Below, in pieces: positions 17,387 through 27,425 of a stretch of DNA of 64,000 nucleotides. The stretch is taken from positions 1-64,000 of the forward strand of contig RPFO01001005.1 in the NCBI GenBank assembly GCA_009746045.1. Reading direction: 5' to 3'. A program made the translations under genes and the position numbers. Under the pieces are notes generated by a model. The model was not told the DNA's origin, made no database searches, and was given only the letters and a program-made list of their open reading frames with translations. The first letter of the stretch is position 1. Each line of letters begins with the position of its first letter. This DNA comes from Mesostigma viride (lineage: Eukaryota; Streptophyta; Mesostigmatophyceae; Mesostigmatales; Mesostigmataceae).

Positions 17387-18052
17387 ATGGCCCATGCTGG
17401 TGCTACTTTCGAGGATCTGCCAAGCGAAATTTTGTTTGTTTTGGCAGAGCTCAGCTGGCCCTACTTGCGTGGTGTGAACAAGGCCTCTCACAAGGAATGG
17501 GAGGCCGTGCTGGCGATAATGGAGGCAAAGGTTCGCGCTGTGCGCAATTTGATTGACGAGGAACTGAAGTTCCGCGATGCCAACCCCGATTGGTTGCACG
17601 ATCAGAACACGGCGACTATGCGTCGCCTGTCTGAGTTGACGCATGATCAGCTGAGGGCCATTTATGACAAGGTGTCCGTGCCCCGCTTGAGTGAGGCGGA
17701 GGGGTACTTGTACACTACCCGCGCTGATCGTTTGGTGCAGATGGATGAAACCTACACTGATTTTGTGGAGGTGGTCGAACAGATTGGCGAGAGCCTCGGC
17801 CCCCACACTAGGGCGGCGAGGGACGCCTATTTCGCGTCCATTCCTGACGTGGATCGCGAGAAAACGATGCAGCGTCGCGTGGAGGAGTTGGTCGATATTC
17901 TGTGCGCGGCATTGGTGGCTGACGACACGGAGGCCAACGGGGGCGTGCCAACGGATTTGGCCGACATTCTCAGCGACATATTCAACAGCCACAAGCACAT
18001 GATGATGTGCCGTCTCTACGGCCATCCCTCGTTTAACCGGGAGATGCGTTAA
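17387..18052 (+). CDS. F-box-like protein (intact, left arm)
   Basis: 221 residues from the ATG opening MAHAGATF. Residues about 8-25 (FEDLPSEILFVLAELSWP) match the F-box entry L-P-x-E-I-L, which recruits target-binding subunits to SCF ubiquitin ligases through Skp1. The rest is helical and acidic, without LRR, kelch or ankyrin repeats. A diverged relative lies at 22867-23501 and a decayed inverted copy at 19553-20205. The TATA box at 17280 supports this start over the in-frame ATG at 17303. Confidence 0.65.
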   Translation: MAHAGATFEDLPSEILFVLAELSWPYLRGVNKASHKEWEAVLAIMEAKVRAVRNLIDEELKFRDANPDWLHDQNTATMRRLSELTHDQLRAIYDKVSVPRLSEAEGYLYTTRADRLVQMDETYTDFVEVVEQIGESLGPHTRAARDAYFASIPDVDREKTMQRRVEELVDILCAALVADDTEANGGVPTDLADILSDIFNSHKHMMMCRLYGHPSFNREMR

Positions 18053-18289
18053 ACGGGCAAATAGGGATCAACTGATATAGCCTATTGGAAAAGGCTATAA
18101 TCCCATGGACTGTCTTATATAACTTTTAATAAGACTCGATTCCTATTGAAATTTGTCTCACAATGAGTCCAACAATGAGCCCCACTTAAAAAAAATCTAA
18201 ACCGCATACTATAAATAGCTAATGGAGCTATAGGGGTACCAGATTCCCATGAAGAATAGGGATTTCCCGACACCCGCGCCTGTCACGTG

Positions 18290-18735
18290 ACCTGTGTGCC
18301 ACGTGGCACGTTCCGATTGGTCGGCCTACTCCCGTGGGATTCCAGATTCACATGGTGCCACGTGGCAGCCACTCATTTGGCAGAATGTCCCATGGGACGC
18401 CAGGGACCCCCACGGGTGCCACGTGGCAGGAACCCATTGGACAGGGTGTATCATGGGACGCCAGGGTCCCTGGGTGCCACGTGGCGGGTTCCGATTGGAC
18501 AGGGAGTACCATGGGAGTACAGGGTCCCACGGAGATTCGGGGTCCCTGGTGCCACGTGGCGGTTACCGATTGGACAGGGAGTCCCATGGGTGCCACGTGG
18601 CAGCGTCCCATTGGACAGGGAGGTCCCATGGGTGGCCAGGGTCCCAGGGGTCCCTGGTGCCACGTGGCAGTCGCTGATTGGTCAGATAGTCCCATGGGAA
18701 TCTCAGGGTGCCACGTGGCAGCCTCCCATTGGCGG
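18290..18735. repeat. G-box repeat array, left arm
   Basis: Eight units of about 40-75 bp, each centred on GCCACGTGGC and usually followed by a CCGATTGG or CCCATTGG (inverted CCAAT) element and CCATGGGA. G-boxes (CACGTG) near 18298, 18357, 18418, 18476, 18551, 18591, 18658 and 18710. GCCACGTGGC is the classical plant G-box bound by bZIP/bHLH factors; that use here is inference. Open frames across the array in several phases are repeat-driven. Bases 18053-18289 hold an AT-rich stretch with TATAAATAG and no gene. Confidence 0.85.
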
Positions 18736-18768
18736 CTACTACGCCAGGGTCCCTGGCAGGGTCCCACG

Positions 18769-18836
18769 ATATATTTATCCCAACAATTGACGGATTAGAG
18801 GCGCCTCTAATCCGTCAATTGTTGGGATAAATATAT
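18769..18836. repeat. Perfect 68-bp central palindrome
   Basis: Two 34-base perfect inverted halves with no spacer, centred between 18802 and 18803 at AGGC|GCCT. AT-rich outer parts (ATATATTTATCC) and a GC-rich tip would extrude as a cruciform. It is the symmetry centre of the 7.9-kb palindrome. Possible roles are a replication origin, a resolved hairpin end, or the scar of a fold-back duplication. Confidence 0.9.
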
Positions 18837-18869
18837 CATGTGACCCTGCCAGGGACCCTGGCGTAGTAT

Positions 18870-19322
18870 CCGCCAATGGGAGGCTGCCACGTGGCACCCT
18901 GAGATTCCCATGGGACTACCTGACCAATCGGCGACTGCCACGTGGCACCAGGGACCCCTGGGACCCTGGCCACCCATGGGACCACCCTGACCAATGGGAC
19001 ACCGCCACGTGGCACCCATGGGACTCCCTGTCCAATCGGTAACCGCCACGTGGCACCAGGGACCCTGAATCTCCGTGGGACCCTGTACTCCCATGATACT
19101 CCCTGTCCAATCAGAATCCGCCACGTGGCATCCAGGGACCCTGGCGTCCCATGATACACCCTGTCCAATGGGTTCCTGCCACGTGGCACCCGTGGGGGTC
19201 CCTGGCGTCCCATGGGACATTCTGCCAAATGAGTGGCTGCCACGTGGCACCATGTGAATCTGGAATCCCACGGGAGTAGGCCGACCAATCGGAACGTGCC
19301 ACGTGGCACACAGGTCACGTGA
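18870..19322. repeat. G-box repeat array, right arm (inverted)
   Basis: Mirror image of the left array with eight GCCACGTGGC cores and CCAATGGG/CCAATCGG elements, with scattered substitutions relative to the left arm. Frames here are also repeat artefacts. Bases 19323-19552 mirror the AT-rich interval of the left arm and contain no gene. Confidence 0.85.
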
Positions 19323-19552
19323 CAGGCGCGGGTGTCGGGAAATCCCTATTCTTCATGGGAATCTGGTACCCCTATAGCTCCATTAGCTATTTATAGTATG
19401 CGGTTTAGATTTTTTTTAAGTGGGGCTCATTGTGGGACTCATTGTGAGACAAATTTCAATAGGAATCGAGTCTTATTAAAAGTTATATAAGACAGTCCAT
19501 GGGATATAGCCTTTTCCAATAGGCTATATCAGTTGATCCCTATTTGCCTGTT

Positions 19553-20205
19553 TAAGGCATCACCCGGTTAAACGAGGGATGGGTAGAGACGACATCATCA
19601 TGTGCTTGTGGCTGTCGAAAATGTCGCTGAGAAGGTCGGCCAAACCCGTTGGCACGCCCCCGTTGGCCTCCGTGTCGTCAGCCACCAATGCCGCGCACAG
19701 AATATGACCAACTCATCAACGCGACGCTCCATCGTTTTCTCGCGATCCACATCAGGAATGGACGCAAATAGGCGTCCCTCGCCGCCTTAGTGTGGGGGCC
19801 GGGGCCTTGCCAATCTGTTCGAGCACCTCCACAAAATCAGTGTACGCGTGATCCATCTGCTCCAAACGATCAGCGCGGGTAGTGTACAAGTACCCCTCCG
19901 CCTCACGCAAGCGGGGCACAGACACCTTGTCATAAATGGCCCTCAGCTGATCAGGCGTCATCTCATACAGGCGGCGGGTGTCACCTTTCTATCGACAACC
20001 AATAGGGGTTGGCATCGCGGAACTCCAGTTCCTCGTCAATCAAATTGCGCACAGCGCGAACCTTTGCCTCCATTATCGCCAGCACGGCCTCCCATTCCTT
20101 GTGAGAGGCCTTGTTCACACCACGCAAGTAGGGCCAGCTGAGCTCTGCCAAAACAAACAAAATTTCGCTTGGCAGATCCTCGAAAGTAGCACCAGCATGG
20201 GCCAT
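19553..20205 (-). pseudogene. Decayed inverted copy of the F-box gene (right arm)
   Basis: The ATG and F-box (FEDLPSEILF) are preserved from 20205 down to about 19985, where the frame stops after a divergent segment. The homologous remainder continues in another frame (MTPDQLRAIYDKVSV...), with further breaks before 19553. Several substitutions and indels separate it from the intact left copy at 17387-18052, so it decayed after the duplication. Confidence 0.8.
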
Positions 20206-20457
20206 TGTGTATTTTACAGCTGTAAGGATGGCTGTCTGCGTGTGGATGACTGTGTGCCTGGCAGTGTCGGAGGCGAGACCTACCCCCAAACGCCCGTGAC
20301 TCCGCTTTTATACCCTCGCGGCCACGGCGTCCCACGATAGTGCCGTGCAAGCGTCGCGCCGGCGCGGCGTCCCACGATAATATCCGTGGAGCGTCGCGCC
20401 GGCGCGGCGCCGGCAACTCTCGTGGGATACCATGCCACGTGGCGCCCAGCCATAGGC

Positions 20458-21075
20458 TCCCACGAAAAGTTCGTGCTATGCGGATAGCCCGAACTTTTGG
20501 GGATAGCCCGAACTTTTCGAAACCTTGCTAGGGAAAAGTAAAAGTTTCCAGTGGGGATCCCAGCCATTTTGAAAAGTTCGGGCTATGGTTCGGGCTATCG
20601 ATTTATAGCCCGAACCGCCCCTTTTTCCCCTCTGGGCGGTGTGTTGCTATGGGTGAATGCTACTCTTTCTTTTACTCTGTTTCCCAACACATAAAATTTT
20701 ATGTGTTAGCAATTGTCATCTATATATATCATAGCTAATACCCTATATTTTATGTGTTAGCAATCCTATCTGTATATACAGGAAATACCCCTATATTTTA
20801 TGTGTTAGCAATCTAAGGAAGAAACACACACACATACACTGCACACTGTCCAAATAACCAAGTCCCTACCCCATGTACAATGCATGACACCACCGTCCAA
20901 GGGGCAAAAGGGTCCGGTTCGGGCTATAAACTGATAGCCCGAACCATAGCCCGAACTTTTCAAATGGCTGGGATCCCACTGGAAACTTTTACTTTTCCCT
21001 AGCAAGGTTTCCAAAAGTTCGGGCTATCCCCAAAAGTTCGGGCTATCCGCATAGCCCGAACTTTTCGCAAACAAG
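20458..21075. mobile_element. Foldback (MITE-like) element, copy 3 (inverted)
   Basis: Mirror of copy 2 with the same GATAGCCCGAACTTTT arms, GGGATCCCAGCCATTT blocks and TATGTGTTAGCAA centre. Arms and centre differ from copy 2 by point changes and short indels. It probably arrived before the arm duplication, since it occupies the same relative place in both arms. Confidence 0.7.
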
Positions 21076-21213
21076 TCAAGTCCTACGCCTAGTGCATGAG
21101 TGTTGGATTTGCATGCAAAGAGTCTTATTCATTACAAAATAGAATACCACAAGTCCCTATCAACAGTAGCCTCCATAGGCTTGCATGGGCCAATGAAGTG
21201 CCCAGATGACACC

Positions 21214-22397
21214 CTACGCGAAGAAATAGGGCTTGTTGGACCCCACAACATCGTACAGAAGGAAGCCCCGGCCTCTGCATTACGCTTGAGACGGTTGTTG
21301 GGGCGGCTAAAGCCCGGGAAAGCGACAGCCTCAGAAACAAGGCTGCAGAACTTGGCGCACTCGTAGCAGACCAAGTCAACGTCAAAAGAACGAGGCCTTG
21401 GAGCCACATACAGGTTCTGCACGTTGATGTCGATGCGCTTCATGCACTTCTGGCACTGCCTGCGAGGCCAGTAAAACTTGTCACTGGAGGGGCCGTTGCG
21501 TGTTGTCCTGGGCGCGCTCTGCCATCTTGTGGAGTTCCTCGTTGTACTGGAACACCTCATCGATATGGCCCTTGTACTCCCAATACTGCATGCCGCGAGA
21601 CATGGCCTTGCTGATGACCACGTTGTTGTCGACATACTGGGCCAGGAACTCGTTGCGGCAGATCCCACAAACGACGTCGCCAACCACGAGCTTGGCAACA
21701 CGGAAATGGGAAGTAGTCTCCAGCATCTGAGGGGTGACCTCCTTCACCACTTCGTGCGCGTGGAGAGCAGGCTTCTTGCACACAGCGCACATGCACTTGG
21801 ACAGAGGGTAGCCGGTGGGAGGAGGCGGGAGACGCTTGGGCTCATATTCGTACTTGTAAATCTGCAAGCCCGTGTCAAAATTCTTGACAGTCTCCTGCAC
21901 CTGCTCCGTGGGAGGAGAGGGACCTAGTGCATCCACCTTGTCGCTCAGTTCATCCAGAGCGCACCCCCGGCACTGCATCTCCCCGTTCTCCTTCTTGCAC
22001 ACTGCCCTCTCCGGCACCTTTTTGCAGGTGACGCAATGCACCAGAGGAAACTTGGAATCGCCACTACCATTTGGCCACACATGGCCTGTTTGAGGCCAAA
22101 TGTCAGAGTCCTTAAACCGAGGGGCGAATAGCCCAGGGAGAGGAGCAGGCACGTACACAGGCTCAGGCACTGGCGCAGCAGGCACTGGCACTGGCACAAT
22201 CACAGGCACTGGCGCTGGCACAGGCGCAGGCACTGGCACAAGCGCAGGAGCTATGGCGGAACAACCAGTCCTAGTTCTTGTGCAGCGAGGATATGGCAAT
22301 CCATAGCATCTGGGAGAACCAAGCCCATGCAAGGCCCTAGTCGTGCCCTAGTCTGAGGCCCGAACAATGGCCCAGCTGCTGCATCAACGGGAAACAT
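21214..22397 (-). pseudogene. Decayed inverted copy of the zinc-ribbon gene (right arm)
   Basis: Same start (MFPVDAAAG) and Pro-Val repeats as the left copy. A missing base near 22340 (CACGACTAG versus CACGAACTAG) breaks the frame after about 18 codons. A long middle piece stays open from 22332 to 21481, a second break falls in the segment matching left residues DNTHNG, and a third near the C-terminus. Zinc ligands are largely conserved despite the breaks, pointing to recent decay. Confidence 0.8.
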
Positions 22398-22866
22398 GGC
22401 GGTCTGCTGTTGTTTTCTGCGCTGGCTATGGCTGTTCTGTGGTGTGATGGTGCATTTGGTAGGCCTGCACGACCTTTGTACCTGTGGAAACTGGCCCTCC
22501 CACGAGATCTTCATCGGACGGCTGGGATCGATCCTCTAGAAGGTTCCATGGCGCGGCGCGGCGCGGCGCGGTAGTGACGTGGCGGAATGCCGTGCCACGG
22601 TACTCGGACCAGTATCCATGATACTGGTCCGGCCGTACCGGCGCCGCGCCGTATCCGAGATACGCCGTACTATCATGGGAGATCTGAATTGCCGTGGACC
22701 GTCCGATCTCGCCACGTGGCGGCGTCCCGTGGGAGATCGTCGGTCCACGGAATATTCCGCGAAGATGCCGTGGGGCGGGTACAAAGGTCCGACACCACGT
22801 CAAAGTGGGCACTTCTCGCCTGCTCCAGCATCCCAACAGCACTAGCACCACTACCACAAAGAAGAC

Positions 22867-23501
22867 ATGGCCGCTGCCACTTTTAACAGCCTGCCAGCTG
22901 AGATTGTGCACGAAATCGTGGAGTTGGCATGGCCCCACGGGTGTGGTGTCAGCAAGCAGCTGCAAGTGCCGTGGGACGCTGTCAAAGCTAAGACAGAGCA
23001 GCGAATGAAGCAGCTGCTGGATGCTATTGCCAATGAGCTTGAGGGGCGCTTCCTCTCTAAGCGCAGGCAGCCAGGGCCGTTTTGCCACTATACAGGATGG
23101 GCCCTGCGCAACTTTGCCATCGCCATCGCCAAGGCGGTGTGCAGTCCCTTTCCACTTTTGAGAAGAGGATGGACGCCTGCAAGTATGGCGATAGGCGTAT
23201 GGAGGTGGCAACTCTGGCCATCGACCTAGAGGTTAAGCTGTCTGACCGCGTTTGCGCGATTCCCCGCCTGTGGGATGTGATGAAGGAGTACGTTGAATCC
23301 ATTCCTCAGGTGGATAAGGATAAGACCGCAGAGGAGCATTGCCGTGTGCTCGTGGACCTCGTGAAGGCCGAGTACGACGCCTATCTGCCTGTCAACTTTT
23401 CCCCCGCTGTCTGCGAGAGGGAACTGAGGGTCATGAATGCCACCTGCGACAAGATGTACGACAAGTTCTGTCGCCGCCTGGCCCTGGAGGGGGTTCACTA
23501 A
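22867..23501 (+). pseudogene. F-box paralogue with a frameshift
   Basis: Begins MAAATFNSLPAEIVHEIVELAWP, an F-box entry related to the gene at 17387. The first frame stops at 23229, while homologous sequence (AIPRLWDVMKEYVESIPQVDKDKTAEEH) continues to 23501 in another frame; the break lies near 23140. It is in direct orientation just outside the right arm and much more diverged than the arm copies, so it is an older paralogue. Function lost as sequenced unless the break is an error. Confidence 0.7.
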
Positions 23502-24200
23502 CTAAGTGCCCCTTTGGAATAGACAAAGTCCCCTATGGGCATTAAGCCTTATTATGATTCTAATGGAAATCCATGACTTTGTCTCTATCTCATGGCGTCT
23601 CATAGTACAATTGCACTAGGATTCGTAGTACAGTTAGTATAACAGAAGTAGAAATGCATCAGGTGATACTACAAGTAGTACAGATTACTACAAATACGCA
23701 ACTGCTTGTATATTGTAGGATTTCCCATTATAATCCGTCCAAGTGTCATGCCAGACCGCCACGTGTCAGCCTGAACGGTCTGACGTGACAGTCCGTACAA
23801 CGCCGTATCCGTCAGCTGCCGGTTCGGACGGTCTGCCACGTCAGTACCGTGCCATGTCAGATCCGACAGCGTGCCACGTCAGTCCGCGCCGCGCCGGTTC
23901 CGCCGCGTGTCGGTTACGAAGATCTGCCACGACAGTCGACACACTGTCACGTCTGACACCTGTCAAATCTGTCAGTCTGCCATGACAGTCCGTATCTCTG
24001 TCATGTAACTGCCGACGCGGCGCGGCCGTTTCCTTCTAGCGACCGTCCCACGGCATATTCGTGGGAATATTCCCGGAATATGCCGGGAATATGCCGTTCG
24101 TCCTCCTCCCCACGAGGCCAAAAGCCCAAACACGACCAAAAATGCAGCCAAACCCTCACGAACCACTCAGAACAGCAGCAGGATACCACTATCAGCAGCT
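23502..24200. other. Intergenic region with TGTCA/TGACA-rich degenerate repeats
   Basis: No gene seen. Bases 23520-23740 are AT-rich with repeated GTAGTACA-like words. Bases 23740-24015 are filled with degenerate, partly inverted units built on GCCACGTCAGT, CTGTCA and TGACAGTCCGTA. GGAATATTCC-type inverted words occur at 24057-24095. It may be a promoter or former transposon for the RING gene that follows. Confidence 0.5.
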
Positions 24201-24208
24201 AGCCAGCT

Positions 24209-25749
24209 ATGGCGACGACCCAAGAACATGAGGCCCAGGAACCTGAGCGTACGTATTTCCCCATGCATGTCTGTTTTTGTGTTTCCTTGGTTTGTTTTTT
24301 GGGCATTTTCAGCAGCTGACAGGAACGCCATTGGCATTTTCTATTCATTCTTTGCAGGCTGGAACCCCTCTGACGACCTTTTTGACCACAACGACTACGA
24401 CCACCTGGACGACGCAGGCACGGAAGTCAATTCGCACGCTGCGATCGACGACCTGGTGGCTCAGTCTCGCCCTGCGGCTGCTCCCAGTACGTGGTCTGCT
24501 GTTTTATGCATCCCTTTTCGATTGCCTGCTGGATTTTGCAGGTGATGGCCACTATCTGTTGGATGTTGCAGGTGATGGCCACTATCTGATACATTTTGCA
24601 GTTGTCTGTGTGTTTTCCTTTGCATGCAGGCCTGCTGCGTGGTGGTCCCAGCTCCCGTTCTCGTTCTGGAGGCGCTGGGCCCAGCGGTGGGGACTTAGCC
24701 GCATTGCAGCGCCAGCTGAGGGAGACGCAGGAGGAGTTGGAGCGCGAGAGGAACCGCAGCAGGCGTCGTTCTTTCTCCCCTGATCCCACTCGCGAAGAGC
24801 TCAAGAAGATGCGCTTGGCTCTCGAGGAGGCGAACCACAAGATCACGTGGTTCGAGAAGAGGCTGGCGTGCTGCGACATCTGCACCGAGCCCTTCGGCAC
24901 GGAGGGGAAGTACCCCATCATCTACCTCGTGGAGGGCGTCCACACCTGCGTCCCTCAGCACTGCAACAAGTGCGCTGATATGCTCGAGGCCCACGCTCTG
25001 GAGTATAATTCTACCAGGCCCAACGCCCGTGTGATTGGCAAGCGCTGCCCAGAATGCAAGGAGCTCCTGATGCGCACTGGCAGCCAGTACAAGCGCAATG
25101 TGGGTGTCGACAGACTCACATTCACCCTTGTGAATGTGCGTCTGTGCGCTCGCGGGTGCGGCGGCGAGGTCGTGTTCGGCGAGGAGGCGATTCACGACAA
25201 CACCTGCGCCAAGCTTGTCAGGCCCTGCCCCAACAAGCTTTCTCTCCCTGGTGATAACGGCACCGTGACCATCCTGGGCTGCACCTACCAGGCCACCAGC
25301 CGCGAGGACTTGGATCGCCACCTGCGCGTGGTGGACAACGTGTCAGAGTGTGGTTTCCGTGGTCTGCCGGCCGCCATCGCCGCCGCCGCCGCCGCTGCTG
25401 CTCCTCCTGCTGCTCGTGCTGCTGCTCCTGCTGCTGCTCCTGCTGCTCGCGCTTCTTTCGCTGTTCGCGCTGTGGGGGGAATGAGAATTACCCCGCGGGA
25501 GTCAACGGTTTCCTGTCCGCCCTGCAGTACATCAGGGATCACCCCCAGTTGGAGTGCTCCGGGTCTGCGGGCAATGCACTGGCTGTGGCCTTCTTTGAGG
25601 CACTCGGCGGTGGCGTTGGGTGGGACGCGCTGGCCATGAGGCGGTTGGTGGATCGCTTCCGCGACGGGGCGAGGCGCATTGTTGAGAGGGACGCACACTT
25701 GGTTGCTGATGTTCAGCACCGGGAGGTGATTGTGGTTGAGGATGAGTAG
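24209..25749 (+). CDS. RING/TRAF-type zinc-finger protein with two spliceosomal introns
   Basis: Exon 1 24209-24248, exon 2 24358-24486, exon 3 from 24630. Intron 1 (24249-24357) and intron 2 (24487-24629) begin GTACGT and end TGCAG or GCATGCAG, and splicing keeps frame across both. The N-terminus is acidic, then an SR-like Arg/Ser stretch and coiled coil (LQRQLRETQEELERERN), a RING-like C-x2-C..C-x-x-x-H-C-x2-C..CPEC, and a TRAF/SIAH-like finger (CARGCGGEVVF...CAKLVRPCP), an alanine tract, and a C-terminal helical region. That last part continues only in another frame after a G6 run near 25479, suggesting a one-base error or mutation. Predicted E3 ubiquitin ligase. Confidence 0.65.
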
Positions 25750-25844
25750 GGGGTCTAGAAAGGGGAAGGGGCTATTCCTCCCTGTAGTGAGTGTGCCCTT
25801 GGATGCACATCGTTGAGGACACTGTTGATTAGGACGTTGCCTAT

Positions 25845-25897
25845 TGTACATTGTAATAAATAAGACTCATTGCATGCAAATCCAACACCAATGCATC
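25845..25897 (+). terminator. 3' flank of the RING gene, shared with 16452
   Basis: TAATAAATAAGACTC then TTGCATGCAAATCCAACACC, nearly the same as behind the zinc-ribbon gene. It contains AATAAA. The preceding bases (CTGTTGATTAGGAC) also resemble that flank, so about 80 bases of 3' untranslated region are related. Bases 25898-26201 show no gene. Confidence 0.5.
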
Positions 25898-26369
25898 ATT
25901 AGATAGGAACCCGCGGCCCGCGAATAGGACTTGAACGGATATCCCATGATACTAGAGGTTCCCACGATACTGGCGCCTGTCACAGTACGGCCAGGTGGAC
26001 GGCCGGGTGGACGGTGGGGTCGCCCTAGGGTTTAGTAGGAACTGGAGCGGAACCCGCCCGCTGCCAAGTGGTAACTCCCGGGGCGCGGCAGGGAACCAAA
26101 GATACGCCGCTGCCACGACGAAACCGACACGACACGCGGCAGACGCGCGCCAAAATTTCGTAAGCGCGGCATGAAATGCGTGAAGGCAGAGGGAGACAGC
26201 CATGAACAGCAGCAGGCAGCAGGCAAACAGCACACACAACCCATTCTTACCCCCTTTGGCTCTGGATTTGCAGGTGAGCATGGCCCTTTTTCGACGTTTT
26301 CGGCCGCCTAGGTCGAATTAGGCAGTGGGCTGGGGGAGTTTTCGGCCGTCTTTGTCCTGTTTGTGAACC

Positions 26370-26980
26370 CCTTTTTCGCGTTTCCTGCCGCGCTCGTCGA
26401 ATGGCCCCACCTTTTGAATTGCACCCCTGCCCTGGTCCTGCCCAGCAGTTTTGTTGCCTATTGCCCACCCTTTGGCATGCCTCACACCTGGGATGAAGTT
26501 TCTCCAATCCCTTTGCCATGTTTCATGCTTTCTGTCGAGTTTCCTGCCGCGCTCGTCGAATGGCCCCACCTTTTGAATTGCCCCCCTGCCCTGGCCCTGT
26601 CCAGCAGTTTTGTTGCCTGTTGACCACCCTTTGGCATGCCTCATCATCTGATGCATTTATTTCCATGCCCTTGCCCTTGTTGTGCATTCCTTTTCGCGTT
26701 TTCAGCCGCTAGCGTCGAATGGACCTGCCTGGTGAAGTTCTCACCTGCACTGGCCCTGTCCAGCAATCCTGTCGCCTGTTGCCCACCCTTTGGCATGCCT
26801 CATCACTTGATGCATTTATTTCAAGCCCCTGCCCTGTGTGCATGCACTTTTCGCGTTTTATGCCGCCCTCGTCGAATTATTGTTCTGCTTGGTGAAGCTT
26901 TCACGTGCCCTGTTCTGTCCAGCAACTCTGTCGGCTGTTTGCCCACCCCCAGGCGTTTTTTATCCACCGTGTGTCATGTA
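26370..26980 (+). repeat. ~157-bp tandem repeats inside an intron
   Basis: Four diverged units spaced 155-163 bases, each with a (T)TTCGCGTTT..TGCCGC start, GTCGAATGGCCCCACC, CTGGCCCTGTCCAGCA and TTTGGCATGCCTCA. A shorter fragment precedes them near 26295. Units lie within the predicted first intron of the KilA-N gene. Open frames across them on both strands are not credible genes. Confidence 0.75.
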
Positions 26981-27425
26981 TCTGAGGATGCTTGTGGGAG
27001 TTATTTGCCGTGTCGTCCCATTGCTGGCGTGATTGGGAAGGCATTCACTCTTTATTATGAAAGTTTACACCGCGCCCGATTGTCGCTGTCTGCCCCCCCT
27101 CTGCTGTCACAGGCACCGATGGAAGTGACCCAGGCACCCACCATGAACGTGTTATTCACTTTCAAGCGGGAGACCGACAAGTTCTGGATCTACACGCTGC
27201 GGCCCATCTCCGGACTGAAGGTGGACTCTGACACCGAGATCCGCGTGAGGAGGGCGGACAAGATGGTCCACGGCGCCGACTTCACTAAGGCCGGCTCGAA
27301 CGGGACCAAGCGCTTCGACAGTTTTTTCAGAGGCGGGAACTCGGAATACGTCGAGTTGCTAAAAAAGCACATCACTCCGACAGCGGTTACGGAAGGAGAC
27401 CTTGACAGGCAAGTGTGTATATGTG

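Larger units (their letters stand above)
14850..22735. repeat. Imperfect 7.9-kb palindrome (two ~3.95-kb inverted arms)
   Basis: Bases 14850-18802 and 18803-22735 are inverted copies of each other, meeting at a perfect central palindrome. Each arm has, from outside in: a GCCACGTGG-containing flank, a zinc-ribbon gene, a foldback element, an F-box gene and an array of eight G-box repeats. Corresponding positions drift by about 13-20 bases, and the arms differ by many substitutions and small indels, so this is not one sequence read back on itself without change. The left arm genes are open and the right arm genes are decayed. Confidence 0.9.

Noticed and set aside
18287..19318. Open frames of 60-167 residues across the G-box arrays on both strands, in several phases
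   Set aside because: They are products of the ~60-bp repeats lacking stops, appear equally in all phases and mirror each other in the two arms.
14850..22735. The palindrome as a pure assembly fold-back artefact
   Set aside because: Arms differ by many substitutions and indels with one-sided gene decay, which a simple read-back would not create; long reads are still needed to be sure.
25952..26656. Leftward frames of 70-112 residues
   Set aside because: They lie in the 157-bp repeat region and its flank, with repeated Cys/Arg-rich text and no protein-like features.
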